Source: Pseudomonas lalkuanensis (GTDB taxonomy: Bacteria; Pseudomonadota; Gammaproteobacteria; Pseudomonadales; Pseudomonadaceae). From it: a DNA stretch of 64,000 nucleotides. The position numbers were made by a program, and so were the translations under genes. The stretch is taken from contig NZ_CP043311.1 of NCBI RefSeq assembly GCF_008807375.1, forward strand, positions 152,501 through 216,500. The letters run 5' to 3'. Shown here piece after piece: positions 18,857-27,521 of this stretch (positions within the stretch are counted from its first letter, which is position 1; the number at the start of each line of letters is the position of its first letter). The notes under the pieces are model-generated. The model was not told the origin of the DNA. It made no database searches and saw only the letters and a list, made by a program, of their open reading frames with translations.

Positions 18857-19870
18857 ATGAGCGAACCCACCACCCTCGCCAGCTGGACCCGAGCCCTGCG
18901 CAAGCAGCTGGACGCGCTCGGCCTCGACAGCGCCGACCTATGCCGGCAGGCGCAGCTCGATCCAGCGCTGATGGACGACCCCAACGCGCGCTATCCCCTG
19001 TCCGCCACCACCCGGCTCTGGCAACTGGCGGTCGAGGCCAGTGGCGACCCGGCACTCGGCCTGAAGATTTCCACCTACGTCAGCCCCACCACCTTCCACG
19101 CCCTGGGCTACGCGCTGGTGGCCAGCGCCAGCCTGCGGGAAGTGTTCGAGCGCGTCGTGCGTTATCACCAGGTGGTCAGCGACGCGCTGGAGCTGGAGCT
19201 CAGCCGCGAAGGCGAGCGCTATCTGTTCCGCCTGCGGGTGCGTGACGATGGTTTCGAACCCGCACCCGAAGCGGTGGATGCCTTCGCCGCCATCTACGTG
19301 CGCACCTGCCGCAACCGCATCGGCCGCGATTACGCGCCGCTGGCCGTGCACCTGCGCCGCCCGCAGCCGGCGGACCCGCAGCCCTGGCACGCCGTGTTTC
19401 GCGCGCCGCTGGTCTTCGGTGCCGAGGAAAACCTGCTGGAGTTCGCCGCCGAGGATTTCGAGCGGCCGCTGGACGATGCCAATGCGGAACTGGCCGAACA
19501 CAACGAGGCAGTGCTCAAGCGCACCCTGGAGCAGCTTCAGCAGCCCACCTGGTCGCGCAAGGTGCGGGCCTGCCTGGAGGCCCAGTTGCCCAATGGCGAG
19601 CCTTCGGCCGAGCGCATCGCCCAATCCCTGCACCTCAGCCTGCGCAGCTTGCAACGCCACCTGGCGGACGAAGGCTGCAGCTATGAGCAACTCCTCGGCG
19701 ACACCCGCCAGGCGCTGGCGCTGGCCCACATGCGCGACCCGCGCTGCTCCATCAGCGAAATCGCCTACCTGCTCGGTTTTGCCGATACCAGCAGCTTCAG
19801 CCGCGCCTTCAAGCGCTGGACCGGACAGAGCCCGAGCCAGTACCGCGAAAGCCTCACCGCAGGTCGCTGA
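18857..19870 (+). CDS. AraC-family transcriptional regulator
   Basis: A 337-residue regulator with a long N-terminal effector/arabinose-binding-like domain (about 15-215) and a C-terminal double helix-turn-helix (about 240-332). The diagnostic sequence ISEIAYLLGFADTSSFSRAFKRWTGQSPSQYR is at the C-terminus and LSLRSLQRHLADEG forms the first HTH. Proteins of this architecture (OruR/ArgR-like, DUF4440-free) commonly control lipid or alkane genes. It is divergent from the desaturase-rubredoxin pair, its most likely target, with a paired direct repeat immediately before its start codon. The inducer is unknown. Confidence 0.88.
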   Translation: MSEPTTLASWTRALRKQLDALGLDSADLCRQAQLDPALMDDPNARYPLSATTRLWQLAVEASGDPALGLKISTYVSPTTFHALGYALVASASLREVFERVVRYHQVVSDALELELSREGERYLFRLRVRDDGFEPAPEAVDAFAAIYVRTCRNRIGRDYAPLAVHLRRPQPADPQPWHAVFRAPLVFGAEENLLEFAAEDFERPLDDANAELAEHNEAVLKRTLEQLQQPTWSRKVRACLEAQLPNGEPSAERIAQSLHLSLRSLQRHLADEGCSYEQLLGDTRQALALAHMRDPRCSISEIAYLLGFADTSSFSRAFKRWTGQSPSQYRESLTAGR

Positions 19871-19871
19871 G

Positions 19872-19927
19872 CGGAGCGCAGGTTCGCCATGAGCAATCGC
19901 AGGGGGCGGCTGCGCCACCCTTGGCGA
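19872..19927. repeat. Dispersed intergenic repeat
   Basis: The stretch from CGGAGCGCAGGTTCG to GGCGAAT closely matches the one at 32395-32450 (same left end, then GGGGC(G/A)GCTGCGC..C and GCGA). It lies between the convergent araC and crp-like genes. Both copies are non-coding, which supports a REP-type element. Confidence 0.6.
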
Positions 19928-19941
19928 ATGAGTTGGGCGGG

Positions 19942-20637
19942 TTACGGTTTGCCCTGTGCCGCGCGCTTGAGCAGCTCGGGATCGAGGATCTCGATTTCGC
20001 CGTAGTTCAGGTGCACGGCGCCCTGGGCTTCCAGCTCCTTGAGGATCTGGTTGGTGGTCTGGCGGGAGATCGACAGCATCAACGCCAGCTGCTCCTGAGC
20101 GAGGTGGATCGAGCGCCGGCGCACCGACAGGCCGCCGTAGCCCTCGGCGATCATCAGCAACCGCCGCGCCAGGCGCTGGGGCGCCGGCAGCAGGCTCATT
20201 TCCTCCAGGGCGATGAACGCCAGGCGCAGCTTCTGGCTCATCAGCAGGGCGAAGTCGCGCCAGTGTGAAGGCTGCCGCTCGAGCAGGGCCAACAGCGGCG
20301 CCTGGGGCAGGTGGAGCAGGGTCACCTGGCCGTCGGCGAAGGCATCGTGGGTCCGTGGCTGGCCATCGAAGAGGGAAATCTCGCCGAACCAGTGGGGCGG
20401 CTCCACCAGCACCAGCAATGCCTCCTTGCCGCTCTCGCTGATGCTGCCGACGCGAATCGCACCCTCCAGCACCGCATAGAGCCCACAGGGAGGATCGCCC
20501 CGGCGGAACAGGCGCTGGCCGGGTTCCAGCCGGCGCAGCTGGGCCATGGCCAGGAGTTCGTCCTGCAGGGCGGCGGGCAACAGGCTGAACCATTGGCCGG
20601 TCAGCAGGAGGTCGCGATGGTGCTTGGATTCGATCAT
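19942..20637 (-). CDS. Crp/Fnr-family transcriptional regulator
   Basis: A 231-residue regulator with an N-terminal cyclic-nucleotide-binding-type beta-roll (about 20-125, including GDPPCGLYAVLEGAIRV and HWFGEISLFDG) and a C-terminal winged HTH (about 165-215, LAQEQLALMLSISRQTTNQILKELEAQGAV). No Fnr-type cysteine cluster is present, so it is not an oxygen-sensing iron-sulfur protein. The ligand-contact residues of true Crp are only partly conserved, so cAMP dependence is uncertain. It is divergent from the DUF962 gene with an 84-base gap. Targets are unknown. Confidence 0.85.
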   Translation of the reverse strand: MIESKHHRDLLLTGQWFSLLPAALQDELLAMAQLRRLEPGQRLFRRGDPPCGLYAVLEGAIRVGSISESGKEALLVLVEPPHWFGEISLFDGQPRTHDAFADGQVTLLHLPQAPLLALLERQPSHWRDFALLMSQKLRLAFIALEEMSLLPAPQRLARRLLMIAEGYGGLSVRRRSIHLAQEQLALMLSISRQTTNQILKELEAQGAVHLNYGEIEILDPELLKRAAQGKP

Positions 20638-20721
20638 GGGCTTTGTCGGCTAGCTGACAGAGGTTGCCAGGGGCATGGCGCCATTATCGGCGCAACTGCC
20701 TGCAAACCTGAGGACAGAACA

Positions 20722-21246
20722 ATGAAAACCCTCATCGACCAACTTGGCCAGTACGCCGAGTACCACCGCGACCGCCGCAACATCGCCACCCATTTCGTCG
20801 GCATTCCGCTGATCGTCGTTGCCGTTGCCGTGCTGCTGTCCCGTCCGGGGACCGAAGCCTTCGGCCTCTGGCTGTCGCCGGCGGCGCTGGTCAGCCTGGT
20901 TTCCGCGCTCTACTACTTCCGCCTCGACCTGCGCTACGGCCTGGTGATGGCCGTGCTGCTCGCCGTCAGCCTGTGGATCGGCGCCGCCTTCGCCGCACAG
21001 GGCACCGCCGCCTGGCTTGGCGCTGGGTTGGGGCTCTTCGTGGTGGGCTGGATCATCCAGTTCGTCGGCCACTACTACGAGGGCCGCAAGCCGGCCTTCG
21101 TCGACGACCTCACCGGGCTGATCATCGGGCCGCTGTTCGTGGTGGCCGAACTGGGCTTCCTGCTGGGGCTGCGCAAGGAAGTCGAGCACGCCGTGGAAGA
21201 ACGCGCCGGCCCGACCTGCATTCGGGAGAAGAAGGCGGCGGCTTGA
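20722..21246 (+). CDS. DUF962 / Mpo1-like membrane protein
   Basis: A 174-residue protein of the YGL010w/Mpo1 family. The start MKTLIDQLGQYAEYHRDRRNIATHFVGIPLIV has the family's invariant YxxYHRdxxNixtHfvGiP pattern, and FVGHYYEGRKPAFVDDLTGLIIGPLFVVAE is the second signature; four to five membrane segments lie between 25 and 155. Yeast Mpo1 is an Fe-dependent dioxygenase that shortens 2-hydroxy fatty acids, with histidines such as those in HR, TH and GHYYE; bacterial members are mostly uncharacterised. The start at 20722 follows GAGGACAGAAC. It is divergent from the Crp-like gene. A lipid role is inference from the family. Confidence 0.8.
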   Translation: MKTLIDQLGQYAEYHRDRRNIATHFVGIPLIVVAVAVLLSRPGTEAFGLWLSPAALVSLVSALYYFRLDLRYGLVMAVLLAVSLWIGAAFAAQGTAAWLGAGLGLFVVGWIIQFVGHYYEGRKPAFVDDLTGLIIGPLFVVAELGFLLGLRKEVEHAVEERAGPTCIREKKAAA

Positions 21247-21257
21247 TGTATCGAGGG

Positions 21258-21369
21258 CCCTCACCCCCGGCCCCTCTCCCAGAGGGAGAGGGGGGACTCG
21301 CGCATGGCACTCACTGCCCATCCAGCACGGACAGCCCCCTCTCCCTTCGGGAGAGGGTTGGGGTGAGGG
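21258..21369. repeat. Compound inverted-repeat element
   Basis: A 112-base element bounded by CCCTCACCCC (21258-21267) and GGGGTGAGGG (21360-21369), with two internal hairpins (CCCCTCTCCC / GGGAGAGGGG at 21271-21293, CCCTCTCCC / GGGAGAGGG at 21337-21357). The nested symmetrical layout is that of the paired REP/BIME-type intergenic elements common in pseudomonads. It lies between convergent genes and carries no coding sequence. Confidence 0.75.
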
Positions 21370-21418
21370 TACTGTCAGCTGCGCGGAGTTCCCCATGACT
21401 TGCCCTCCAGCAATCTTC

Positions 21419-21467
21419 GCGACTGAAGTCGCTCCCACAGCGGCAGGCCTTCGGCCTCGCCCCTACA
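21419..21467. repeat. REP-like element variant
   Basis: GCGACTGAAGTCGCTCCCACAGCGGCAGGCCTTCGGCCT: short hairpins (CGACT/AGTCG, AGGCC/GGCCT) with the GCTCCCAC core of the other REP copies here. Non-coding, between convergent genes. Confidence 0.55.
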
Positions 21468-21483
21468 GGGTTAGTGCCGCAGC

Positions 21484-22236
21484 TCAGGGCGCGGGTGGGA
21501 GGGATCCCAACGCCAGCAACTGCCCACTCATCGACCGCGCCTGACGGTCCACCATCATGGGTGCGTAGGGCCGGCCGGAGGCGCTGACCAGCGTGTTGCT
21601 CTGGCTGTTCAGGTCGCTCAGTGCCGTCCGCAGGAAACCCCAGCGGGTCTTCAGCTTGGCCAGCGCCGGGTCGGCTTTTTCGTCCAGAGGGGCCAGTTGC
21701 TCGTCGATTGCCGGCAGCAGGCGGCGTTCGTCCTGGCCGATGTAGGTCTCGCCGTTCTCGCGGGCAATCTCGAAGGTGCCGATATAGGCCCGGCTCAGGT
21801 ACTGGACGTTGAGGTACTCCACCTTGGCGGGCAATTCACCGGCCCCGCCGCTGCCAGCCTGTGCGCGGGCGGCGATGAGGAAATCGCGCAATGCCTTGGC
21901 CAGCTCCTGGGGATAGCGCCACGGCACGTCTTCCTCGTTGTGGCCGTAGGAAACGCCCTGTTCGAGTTGGGTAACAAAGGCGTCGTGAGCCTTGCGCAGG
22001 TCCTCGCTCGGCGTGCCGATGCGCTGGTAATTGGCGTCCAGGGCCTTGAGGTCGGTGCGCATCCGCTCGGCATGGACGTCCTGGAATCCTTCCCCACGAA
22101 ACAGCAGCAGGCTGGCCGTGGCACGGCTGGCATGGACCTGCACCAGCTCCTGGGGCGGGAGTTCGGCGGCGAGGATGGGCATGGCGACGCCCAGGAGAAG
22201 GCTGAACAGCGGGTACAGCAGGACCTTGCGGATCAT
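21484..22236 (-). CDS. Secreted protein of unknown function
   Basis: A 250-residue protein with a clear signal peptide (MIRKVLLYPLFSLLLGVAMPILAA, cleavage near residue 24) and no later membrane span, so probably periplasmic. The mature part is largely alpha-helical, with charged heptad-like stretches (LDANYQRIGTPSEDLRKAHDAFVTQLEQ) and no cysteines or known motif that I recognise. Start at 22236: AGGAGC precedes by eight bases, and the longer upstream reading frame begins inside another promoter region. It stands alone between repeats and an XRE regulator on the same strand. Confidence 0.72.
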   Translation of the reverse strand: MIRKVLLYPLFSLLLGVAMPILAAELPPQELVQVHASRATASLLLFRGEGFQDVHAERMRTDLKALDANYQRIGTPSEDLRKAHDAFVTQLEQGVSYGHNEEDVPWRYPQELAKALRDFLIAARAQAGSGGAGELPAKVEYLNVQYLSRAYIGTFEIARENGETYIGQDERRLLPAIDEQLAPLDEKADPALAKLKTRWGFLRTALSDLNSQSNTLVSASGRPYAPMMVDRQARSMSGQLLALGSLPPAP

Positions 22237-22357
22237 GGCGGGTGCTCCTGTTCTTGTTGTTCTGAGGAGTCGTGGACGGTGCCGGTACAGCTTACTGGGC
22301 CGTGATCCCGAGGCTACTACCCGAAAGAACGATTTGTTGTGGGTGAGTCGAGCTTTT

Positions 22358-23146
22358 TCAGTTGCCCGCCAGCAGTCTGCGTAACAACTCGGCACTGGCC
22401 GGGTCGGCGGGAAACAGGGTTTCCAGCCCCAGTTCGGCCAGGGTGACGTCCACTGGGGTACCGAACACCGTGATGGTGCTGATGAAACTGATCACGCCCA
22501 GAGGCGTACGCAACTGCAATGGCACCAGTACCGCATCGCTGTGCAATCCCTCCGGCAGGGGTGGGGCGGGATAGCCACTGAGCTCATCGAACAGCGCCTG
22601 TAGCTGCAGGTCGCCGCTGACCTCGATATCCCGGCGCAGACGTTCCAGCAGATGCGCTCGCCATTGGCCGAGGTTGACGATGCAAGGCGCCAGGCCCTGT
22701 GGATGGAGGGACACCCGCAGCACATTGAGTGGCGGCGCCAGCAGTTCCGGCGCGACTCCGGAAAGCAGGGGCGCAACGGCACCGTTGGCTGCCAACAGGT
22801 TCCAGTGACGGTCCACCGCCAGCGCCGGGTTGGGTTCGTGGGCCTTGAGCAACTGCTCGACCGCCGTGCGCGCGCCGGCCAGGGCCGGGTCTGCCAGGTC
22901 GCGCTGGGGATACAGCGGTGCGTAGCCGGCCGCGGTCAGCAGGCGATTGCGCTCGCGCAGGGGGATCTCCAGTTGCTCGGCCAGGTGCAGCAGCATCTCG
23001 CGGCTGGGGTGGGCGCGACCGTTCTCGACGAAGCTGAGGTGGCGTGTGGAAATCTCCGCGTCGCAGGCAAGATCGAGCTGGCTCAGGCGGCGCCGCTGGC
23101 GCCATTGGCGCAACAGGGCGCCGACGGGGTGGGCTGATGTATTCAT
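22358..23146 (-). CDS. XRE-type regulator with MmyB-like ligand-binding domain
   Basis: A 262-residue protein with an N-terminal Cro/C1-type helix-turn-helix (about 10-65, LLRQWRQRRRLSQLDLACDAEISTRHLSFVENGRAHPSREML) and a C-terminal MmyB-like domain (about 95-255), a PAS-like fold that binds fatty-acid-like ligands in the few studied cases. DRHWNLLAANGAVAPLL and NVLRVSLHPQGLAPCIVNLGQWRAHLLERLRR are typical of that domain. It is divergent from a small membrane protein gene; a 17-bp palindrome in the gap is the probable operator. Such pairs often have the regulator repressing the adjacent gene. Confidence 0.85.
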   Translation of the reverse strand: MNTSAHPVGALLRQWRQRRRLSQLDLACDAEISTRHLSFVENGRAHPSREMLLHLAEQLEIPLRERNRLLTAAGYAPLYPQRDLADPALAGARTAVEQLLKAHEPNPALAVDRHWNLLAANGAVAPLLSGVAPELLAPPLNVLRVSLHPQGLAPCIVNLGQWRAHLLERLRRDIEVSGDLQLQALFDELSGYPAPPLPEGLHSDAVLVPLQLRTPLGVISFISTITVFGTPVDVTLAELGLETLFPADPASAELLRRLLAGN

Positions 23147-23181
23147 GGCACCGACGATAGTCCAGCCGGGGAATGCCGGCC

Positions 23182-23198
23182 ATTACCTGGCAGGTAAT
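23182..23198. promoter_or_regulatory. 17-bp palindrome, probable XRE operator
   Basis: ATTACCT-GGC-AGGTAAT: two perfect 7-bp arms around a 3-bp centre, in the 124-base gap between the divergent XRE regulator and the 133-residue membrane protein gene. Position and symmetry fit a dimeric HTH regulator binding site. Confidence 0.7.
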
Positions 23199-23270
23199 CG
23201 ACCCGTCGCGGGTTTCGCGGAAATCTGTCGACAAGCGCCACCCCGGCGCCCCATCGACAGGAGAACCACC

Positions 23271-23672
23271 ATGACTCATCTCGATATGTCCCCGTTGCTG
23301 CGCCGTGCCCTGCAAGCCGATGCCCTGGCCAGCGGCGCCATGGGCCTGTTGCTGGCGCTGGCCGCCGGTCCGCTGGAAGAGCTGCTGGGCCTGCCCCGCG
23401 CGCTGCTGTTGGGCGCGGGTATTGGATTGCTGCCCTTCGCCCTGGCGCTCGGCTGGTTGGCCAATCGGGCGACGGTGCAACGCGGCTGGATCTGGGCGGT
23501 ACTGGCGATCAACGCCGTGTGGGCGGTGGACAGCCTCTCGTTGCTGGCCCTTGGCTGGGTGGAGCCGACCCTGCTGGGCAAGGTCTTCGTGATCGGCCAG
23601 GCGGTGGCGGTGGCCGTGCTCGCCGAACTGGAGTTCTTCGGCCTGCGTCGCTGCCAGGCGGTGAGCGCGTGA
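23271..23672 (+). CDS. Small four-span membrane protein of unknown function
   Basis: A 133-residue protein with four hydrophobic helices (about 18-38, 42-65, 73-95, 100-120) and few charged residues between them. No catalytic motif is recognised. AGGAG sits eight bases ahead of the ATG. Its divergence from an XRE/MmyB regulator across a palindrome indicates that it is that regulator's target. Terminator-like symmetry follows. It may be involved in membrane or lipid state given the fatty-acid-type sensor, but this is only inference. Confidence 0.72.
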   Translation: MTHLDMSPLLRRALQADALASGAMGLLLALAAGPLEELLGLPRALLLGAGIGLLPFALALGWLANRATVQRGWIWAVLAINAVWAVDSLSLLALGWVEPTLLGKVFVIGQAVAVAVLAELEFFGLRRCQAVSA

Positions 23673-23680
23673 CCCGGGCT

Positions 23681-23702
23681 GGCGCCGGCCCTGGCCGGCG
23701 CC
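23681..23702. terminator. GC-rich hairpin between convergent genes
   Basis: GGCGCCGG and CCGGCGCC around a six-base centre, in the 36-base gap between two convergent genes. There is only a weak T-run (TTGCTTTC) on the plus side; it probably acts as a bidirectional terminator. Confidence 0.6.
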
Positions 23703-23708
23703 TTGCTT

Positions 23709-24461
23709 TCAGAGCAGACCGCGCAGGGCCAGGTCGCTGCCGAGCAGCAGCAGGCCGATGAAGAACCAGCGGCGGAAGCGTTCGGCACTGATGCGCTTGC
23801 GCAGCCATTGCCCACCGGCCATGCCCAGCAGTGCCGGCACCAGGGCCAGCAGGGAGGCGCCCAGCACCGCCGGTTGCAGCAGCTCGCCGCTGTGGCCGAG
23901 GCTCACCGCCAGGGCGATGGTGGAGGCGCTGAAGGACAGCCCCAGGGCCTGCACCAGTTCATCCTTTTCCAGGCCGATGGCCTGCAGATAAGGCACGGCA
24001 GGGATCACGAAAACCCCGGTCAGGGCTGTCAGGGCGCCGGTCACCGCACCGATCACCGGGCCCAGCCAGCCTTCGTTGGTCGGCGCCACGGCGAAGCGCA
24101 CTGAGGCGAGTCCGAGCACCGCATACACCACCAGGGCGATACCGAGGATCGCGGTCGCACCGGGCAGGTCAGCGGCATTCACCACCCAGGCCATTGCCCA
24201 GGTACCGACGAGGATGCCGGCGAGCATCGGCCACAGACGACGCAGCATCGCCAGCGGGCTGCTGCCGGCAGCGAGCTGCCAGATGTTGGTGACCATGGAC
24301 GGCACGATCAGCAGGGCGGCAGCCTGCATGGGCGGCATCACCAGCCCCAGCAGGCCGACGGAGATGGTCGGCAGGCCCAGGCCGACGACACCTTTCACGG
24401 TGCCAGCGAGCAGGAAAGTGGCGGCAATCAGGGGCAGGTAGGCAATCAGGGAATCGGCCAC
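23709..24461 (-). CDS. TSUP-family (TauE/SafE) anion permease
   Basis: A 250-residue inner-membrane protein with about eight hydrophobic helices. The TSUP repeat signature shows in GTVKGVVGLGLPTISVGLLGLV (about 20-41) and in the second half in AVTGALTALTGVFVIPAVPYLQ (about 138-159). Family members export sulfite, sulfoacetate or related organosulfur anions. The start is a GTG at 24461 with AGGAG at good spacing. It lies 135 bases downstream of cysA on the same strand, so it may be read with the sulfate operon; that position favours a sulfur anion, which is inference. Confidence 0.82.
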   Translation of the reverse strand: MADSLIAYLPLIAATFLLAGTVKGVVGLGLPTISVGLLGLVMPPMQAAALLIVPSMVTNIWQLAAGSSPLAMLRRLWPMLAGILVGTWAMAWVVNAADLPGATAILGIALVVYAVLGLASVRFAVAPTNEGWLGPVIGAVTGALTALTGVFVIPAVPYLQAIGLEKDELVQALGLSFSASTIALAVSLGHSGELLQPAVLGASLLALVPALLGMAGGQWLRKRISAERFRRWFFIGLLLLGSDLALRGLL

Positions 24462-24596
24462 GGTTTCACTCCTTGTGTGGGGCGCCTGTTGGTGCGCCGG
24501 TGGATGCGTGGCCAGTATCGGTGTGCCGAAATCGGGACGATTCGGGGTGGGGCGAAGTGTGGAATGCAGGGGGAGGCGGCACTCCCCCGCGCGATA

Positions 24597-25586
24597 TCAG
24601 AACCCCGCCGCCTTCTGCCAGGCCTTGGGCTTGAAGAACAGCGTCTCGCCACGCACCAGGCCGATCAGGCTGTCGTGGTCCTTCACCACTTCGGCCTCGA
24701 TCAGTTCGTCCTGGCCGTCCACCTTCAGGGTCACCCGGGTGATGGCGCCCAGGGGGCGGATGTCGCGGACTTCGGCGGCGCGGTGCTCGGCCACTTCGGA
24801 GCGCGACAGGGAGACTTCGTGGGGACGGAACAGCAGGTGCTGGTCATCGCCCAGATGCAGGCGGTTGGAGTCGCCGAGGAAGTGGTAGACGAAGTCGCTG
24901 GCCGGGTTCTCGTAGACCTCGCCCGGTGCGCCGATCTGTTCGATCACGCCCTTGTTCATCACCACGATGCGGTCGGCCACTTCCATGGCTTCTTCCTGGT
25001 CGTGGGTCACGAACACGGAGGTCAGGTTGATCTCTTCGTGCAGGCGCGCCAGCCAGCGACGCAGCTCCTTGCGCACCTTGGCGTCGAGGGCGCCGAAGGG
25101 TTCGTCCAGCAGCAGGATCTTCGGCTCCACCGCCAGGGCGCGGGCCAGGGCGATACGTTGGCGCTGGCCACCGGAGAGCTGTTCCGGGTAGCGGTCGGCG
25201 AGCCAGTCGAGTTGCACCATGTTCAGCAGTTCATGGACCTTCTCGGCGATCTGCTTCTCGCTCGGGCGCTCGCGCTTGGGCTTCATGCGCAGGCCGAAGG
25301 CGACGTTGTCGAACACCGTCATATGGCGGAACAGGGCGTAGTGCTGGAACACGAAGCCGACGTTGCGATCACGCACGTCGTGCTGGGAGACGTCCTCGCC
25401 GTGGAACACGATGCTGCCCACGTCCGGGGTTTCCAGGCCGGCGATGATCCGCAGCAGAGTGGTCTTGCCGCAGCCGGACGGGCCCAGCAGCGCCACCAGT
25501 TCGCCGCTGTGGATGTCCAGGTTGATCTGGTTGAGGGCCTTGAAGGCGTTGAAGTTCTTGCTGACGTTGCGGATTTCAATGCTCAC
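24597..25586 (-). CDS. cysA: Sulfate/thiosulfate ABC transporter ATP-binding subunit
   Basis: A 329-residue ABC ATPase that powers sulfate and thiosulfate import. Walker A GPSGCGKT is at 35-42, the LSGGQ signature at 137-141 and Walker B LLLDEP at 158-163; the C-terminal ~90 residues form the extra regulatory domain of CysA/MalK-type ATPases. The start codon is a GTG at 25586 preceded by GAGGAG. It is the last of the cys genes, five bases after cysW, in the order oscA-sbp-cysT-cysW-cysA. Expression is expected to depend on CysB and sulfur limitation. Confidence 0.95.
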   Translation of the reverse strand: MSIEIRNVSKNFNAFKALNQINLDIHSGELVALLGPSGCGKTTLLRIIAGLETPDVGSIVFHGEDVSQHDVRDRNVGFVFQHYALFRHMTVFDNVAFGLRMKPKRERPSEKQIAEKVHELLNMVQLDWLADRYPEQLSGGQRQRIALARALAVEPKILLLDEPFGALDAKVRKELRRWLARLHEEINLTSVFVTHDQEEAMEVADRIVVMNKGVIEQIGAPGEVYENPASDFVYHFLGDSNRLHLGDDQHLLFRPHEVSLSRSEVAEHRAAEVRDIRPLGAITRVTLKVDGQDELIEAEVVKDHDSLIGLVRGETLFFKPKAWQKAAGF

Positions 25587-25591
25587 GGTGG

Positions 25592-26464
25592 TTACTCCTC
25601 ATCAGCATTCGACTTGAGACGGGACAGGCGCGACTCGCTCCACTGCTTGAGCAGAAGGATGCACAGGGCGAGCACCAGCAGCAGGCTGGCGACGCTGAAG
25701 GCGGCGACGTGGTTGTATTCGTTGTAGAGGATCTCGACATGCAGCGGCAGGGTGTTGGTGACGCCACGGATGTGGCCGGACACCACCGACACCGCGCCGA
25801 ACTCGCCCATGGCCCGCGCGGTGCAGAGCACCACGCCGTAGATCAGGCCCCATTTGATGTTCGGCAGGGTTACGTGCCAGAACATCTGCCAGCCGTTGGC
25901 GCCGAGCAGGCGTGCGGCTTCTTCCTCCTGGGTGCCCTGTTCCTGCATCAGCGGGATCAGTTCGCGGGCGACGAAGGGGAAGGTCACGAAGATGGTGGCC
26001 AGGACGATGCCCGGCACGGCGAAGACGATCTGGATATCGCGGTCCTGCAGCCACTCACCGAAGTAACCCTGCGCGCCGAACAGCAGCACATAGATCAGGC
26101 CGGCGATCACCGGCGACACCGAGAACGGCAGGTCGATCAGGGTCACCAGCAGGCTCTTGCCGCGAAACTCGTACTTGCTCACGCACCAGGCGGCGGCCAC
26201 GCCGAACACCAGGTTGAGCGGCACCGAGATGAACACGGCGATCAGGGTCAGCTTCAGCGCGGAGAGGGCGTCCGGCTCGAAGATGGCGGTGAAGAAGGTA
26301 CCCAGGCCGTCCTTCAATGCCTCGCTCAGTACCACCAGAAGCGGCAGCAGGAGGAAAAGGGCGAAGGCCAGCCAGGCGGAAACGATCAGGATGCGGCGAC
26401 CCAGTGCGCTGCCCCGGCGGGCGGCGTTGGCGGAGGACGCGGCGGTCAGGCTTGCGGAACTCAT
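25592..26464 (-). CDS. cysW: Sulfate/thiosulfate ABC transporter permease CysW
   Basis: A 290-residue inner-membrane subunit with about six spans. The permease EAA loop, which docks on CysA, is seen in [28 protein letters not shown] (about residues 185-212). Length and position after cysT match CysW. The ATG at 26464 is ten bases from the cysT stop. CysW and CysT form the channel for sulfate delivered by Sbp. Confidence 0.95.
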   Translation of the reverse strand: MSSASLTAASSANAARRGSALGRRILIVSAWLAFALFLLLPLLVVLSEALKDGLGTFFTAIFEPDALSALKLTLIAVFISVPLNLVFGVAAAWCVSKYEFRGKSLLVTLIDLPFSVSPVIAGLIYVLLFGAQGYFGEWLQDRDIQIVFAVPGIVLATIFVTFPFVARELIPLMQEQGTQEEEAARLLGANGWQMFWHVTLPNIKWGLIYGVVLCTARAMGEFGAVSVVSGHIRGVTNTLPLHVEILYNEYNHVAAFSVASLLLVLALCILLLKQWSESRLSRLKSNADEE

Positions 26465-26474
26465 GGCGCTCTCC

Positions 26475-27293
26475 TCACGGGGTCTCGATGCGGCGTTGCA
26501 GCAGGTTGATCAGCAGCAGCAGGACGAAAGCGACGACCAGCATCAGCACGCCGATGGCGGTGGCGCCGGTGTAGTCGTACTGGTCCAGCTTGACCATGAT
26601 CAGCAGCGGCAGGATTTCGGTCTTCATCGGCATGTTGCCGGCTATGAAGATCACCGAACCGTACTCACCCACGCCACGGGCGAAGGCCAGGGCGAAACCG
26701 GTCAGCCAGGCCGGCAGCAGGGCCGGCAGCAGCACATGGCGGAAAATCTGCAGCGGCCTGGCGCCGAGGCAGGCGGCGGCTTCTTCCACCTCGCGGGGAA
26801 TGTCGGCCAGCACCGGCTGCACCGTCCGCACCACGAAGGGCAGGGTGACGAAGGTCAGCGCCAGGGTGATGCCGAGCGGGGTGTAGGCGATCTTGAAGCC
26901 GAGGTCGGTGGCGAACTGGCCCACCAGGCCGGCGGGCGCATAGAGCGCGGTGAGGGCAATACCGGCGACCGCGGTGGGCAGCGCGAAGGGCAGGTCGACC
27001 ATGGCGTCGATGACCTTGCGGCCGAAGAAGTCGTAACGCACCAGGACCCAGGCCAGCAGGGTGCCGATGATGCCGTTGATCACGGCGGCGGCCAGGGCGG
27101 TGCCGAAACTGAGCTTGAGGGCGGCGATCACGCGGGGGGCGCTGATGATGGCCCAGAACTGGTCCCAGCTCAGTTGCGTCGTCTTGAGGAACAGGGCACC
27201 CAGGGGAATCAGGACCAGCAGGCTGAGATACACCAGGGTGTATCCCAGGGTCAGCCCGAAGCCGGGTATGACCGGGGAGATGCGTCGCGACAT
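26475..27293 (-). CDS. cysT: Sulfate/thiosulfate ABC transporter permease CysT
   Basis: A 272-residue inner-membrane subunit with six predicted spans and an EAA-type loop in [28 protein letters not shown] (about 169-196). The start [29 protein letters not shown] and the tail RIETP are typical of CysT (CysU). It is separated from sbp by 228 bases containing a hairpin and a repeat, and followed closely by cysW and cysA. Confidence 0.95.
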   Translation of the reverse strand: MSRRISPVIPGFGLTLGYTLVYLSLLVLIPLGALFLKTTQLSWDQFWAIISAPRVIAALKLSFGTALAAAVINGIIGTLLAWVLVRYDFFGRKVIDAMVDLPFALPTAVAGIALTALYAPAGLVGQFATDLGFKIAYTPLGITLALTFVTLPFVVRTVQPVLADIPREVEEAAACLGARPLQIFRHVLLPALLPAWLTGFALAFARGVGEYGSVIFIAGNMPMKTEILPLLIMVKLDQYDYTGATAIGVLMLVVAFVLLLLINLLQRRIETP

Positions 27294-27363
27294 GTTCTGT
27301 CCTTACTCTGCGTTGGAACGCTTGGTTTTCCGGAACCGGCCCCGTCGAGCCGCTCCCAGCAAA

Positions 27364-27389
27364 CAGGCCCGATCCGTGGATCAGGCCTG
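27364..27389 (-). terminator. Hairpin between sbp and cysT, possible attenuator
   Basis: On the minus strand CAGGCC-T-GATCC, AC, GGATC-G-GGCCTG forms a strong 12-bp stem (one G-T pair) followed by TTTGCT. It lies in the sbp-cysT gap, so it could stop part of the transcripts after sbp. That would make more binding protein than permease, which is common in ABC operons. Confidence 0.6.
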
Positions 27390-27422
27390 GTTTTCGCTCC
27401 CTCCGTGGAGCCCATCAAGCCG

Positions 27423-27506
27423 TAGGGTGGAAGTCGCTTTTTAGTTCCACCATCGGCCCCCGCGCGGAGGCCTATGGTGGACCGGGGAAGCGTGATCCAC
27501 CCTACT
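27423..27506. repeat. Intergenic inverted repeat (GTAGGGTGGA type)
   Basis: An 84-base element bounded by GTAGGGTGGA (27423-27432) and TCCACCCTAC (27497-27506), with inner partial symmetry (GTTCCACCAT / ATGGTGGACC). It lies between sbp and cysT within the operon. Related edge sequences bound the elements at 54509 and 57499. Confidence 0.7.
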
Positions 27507-27521
27507 GGCTCGTTCCGGCGC

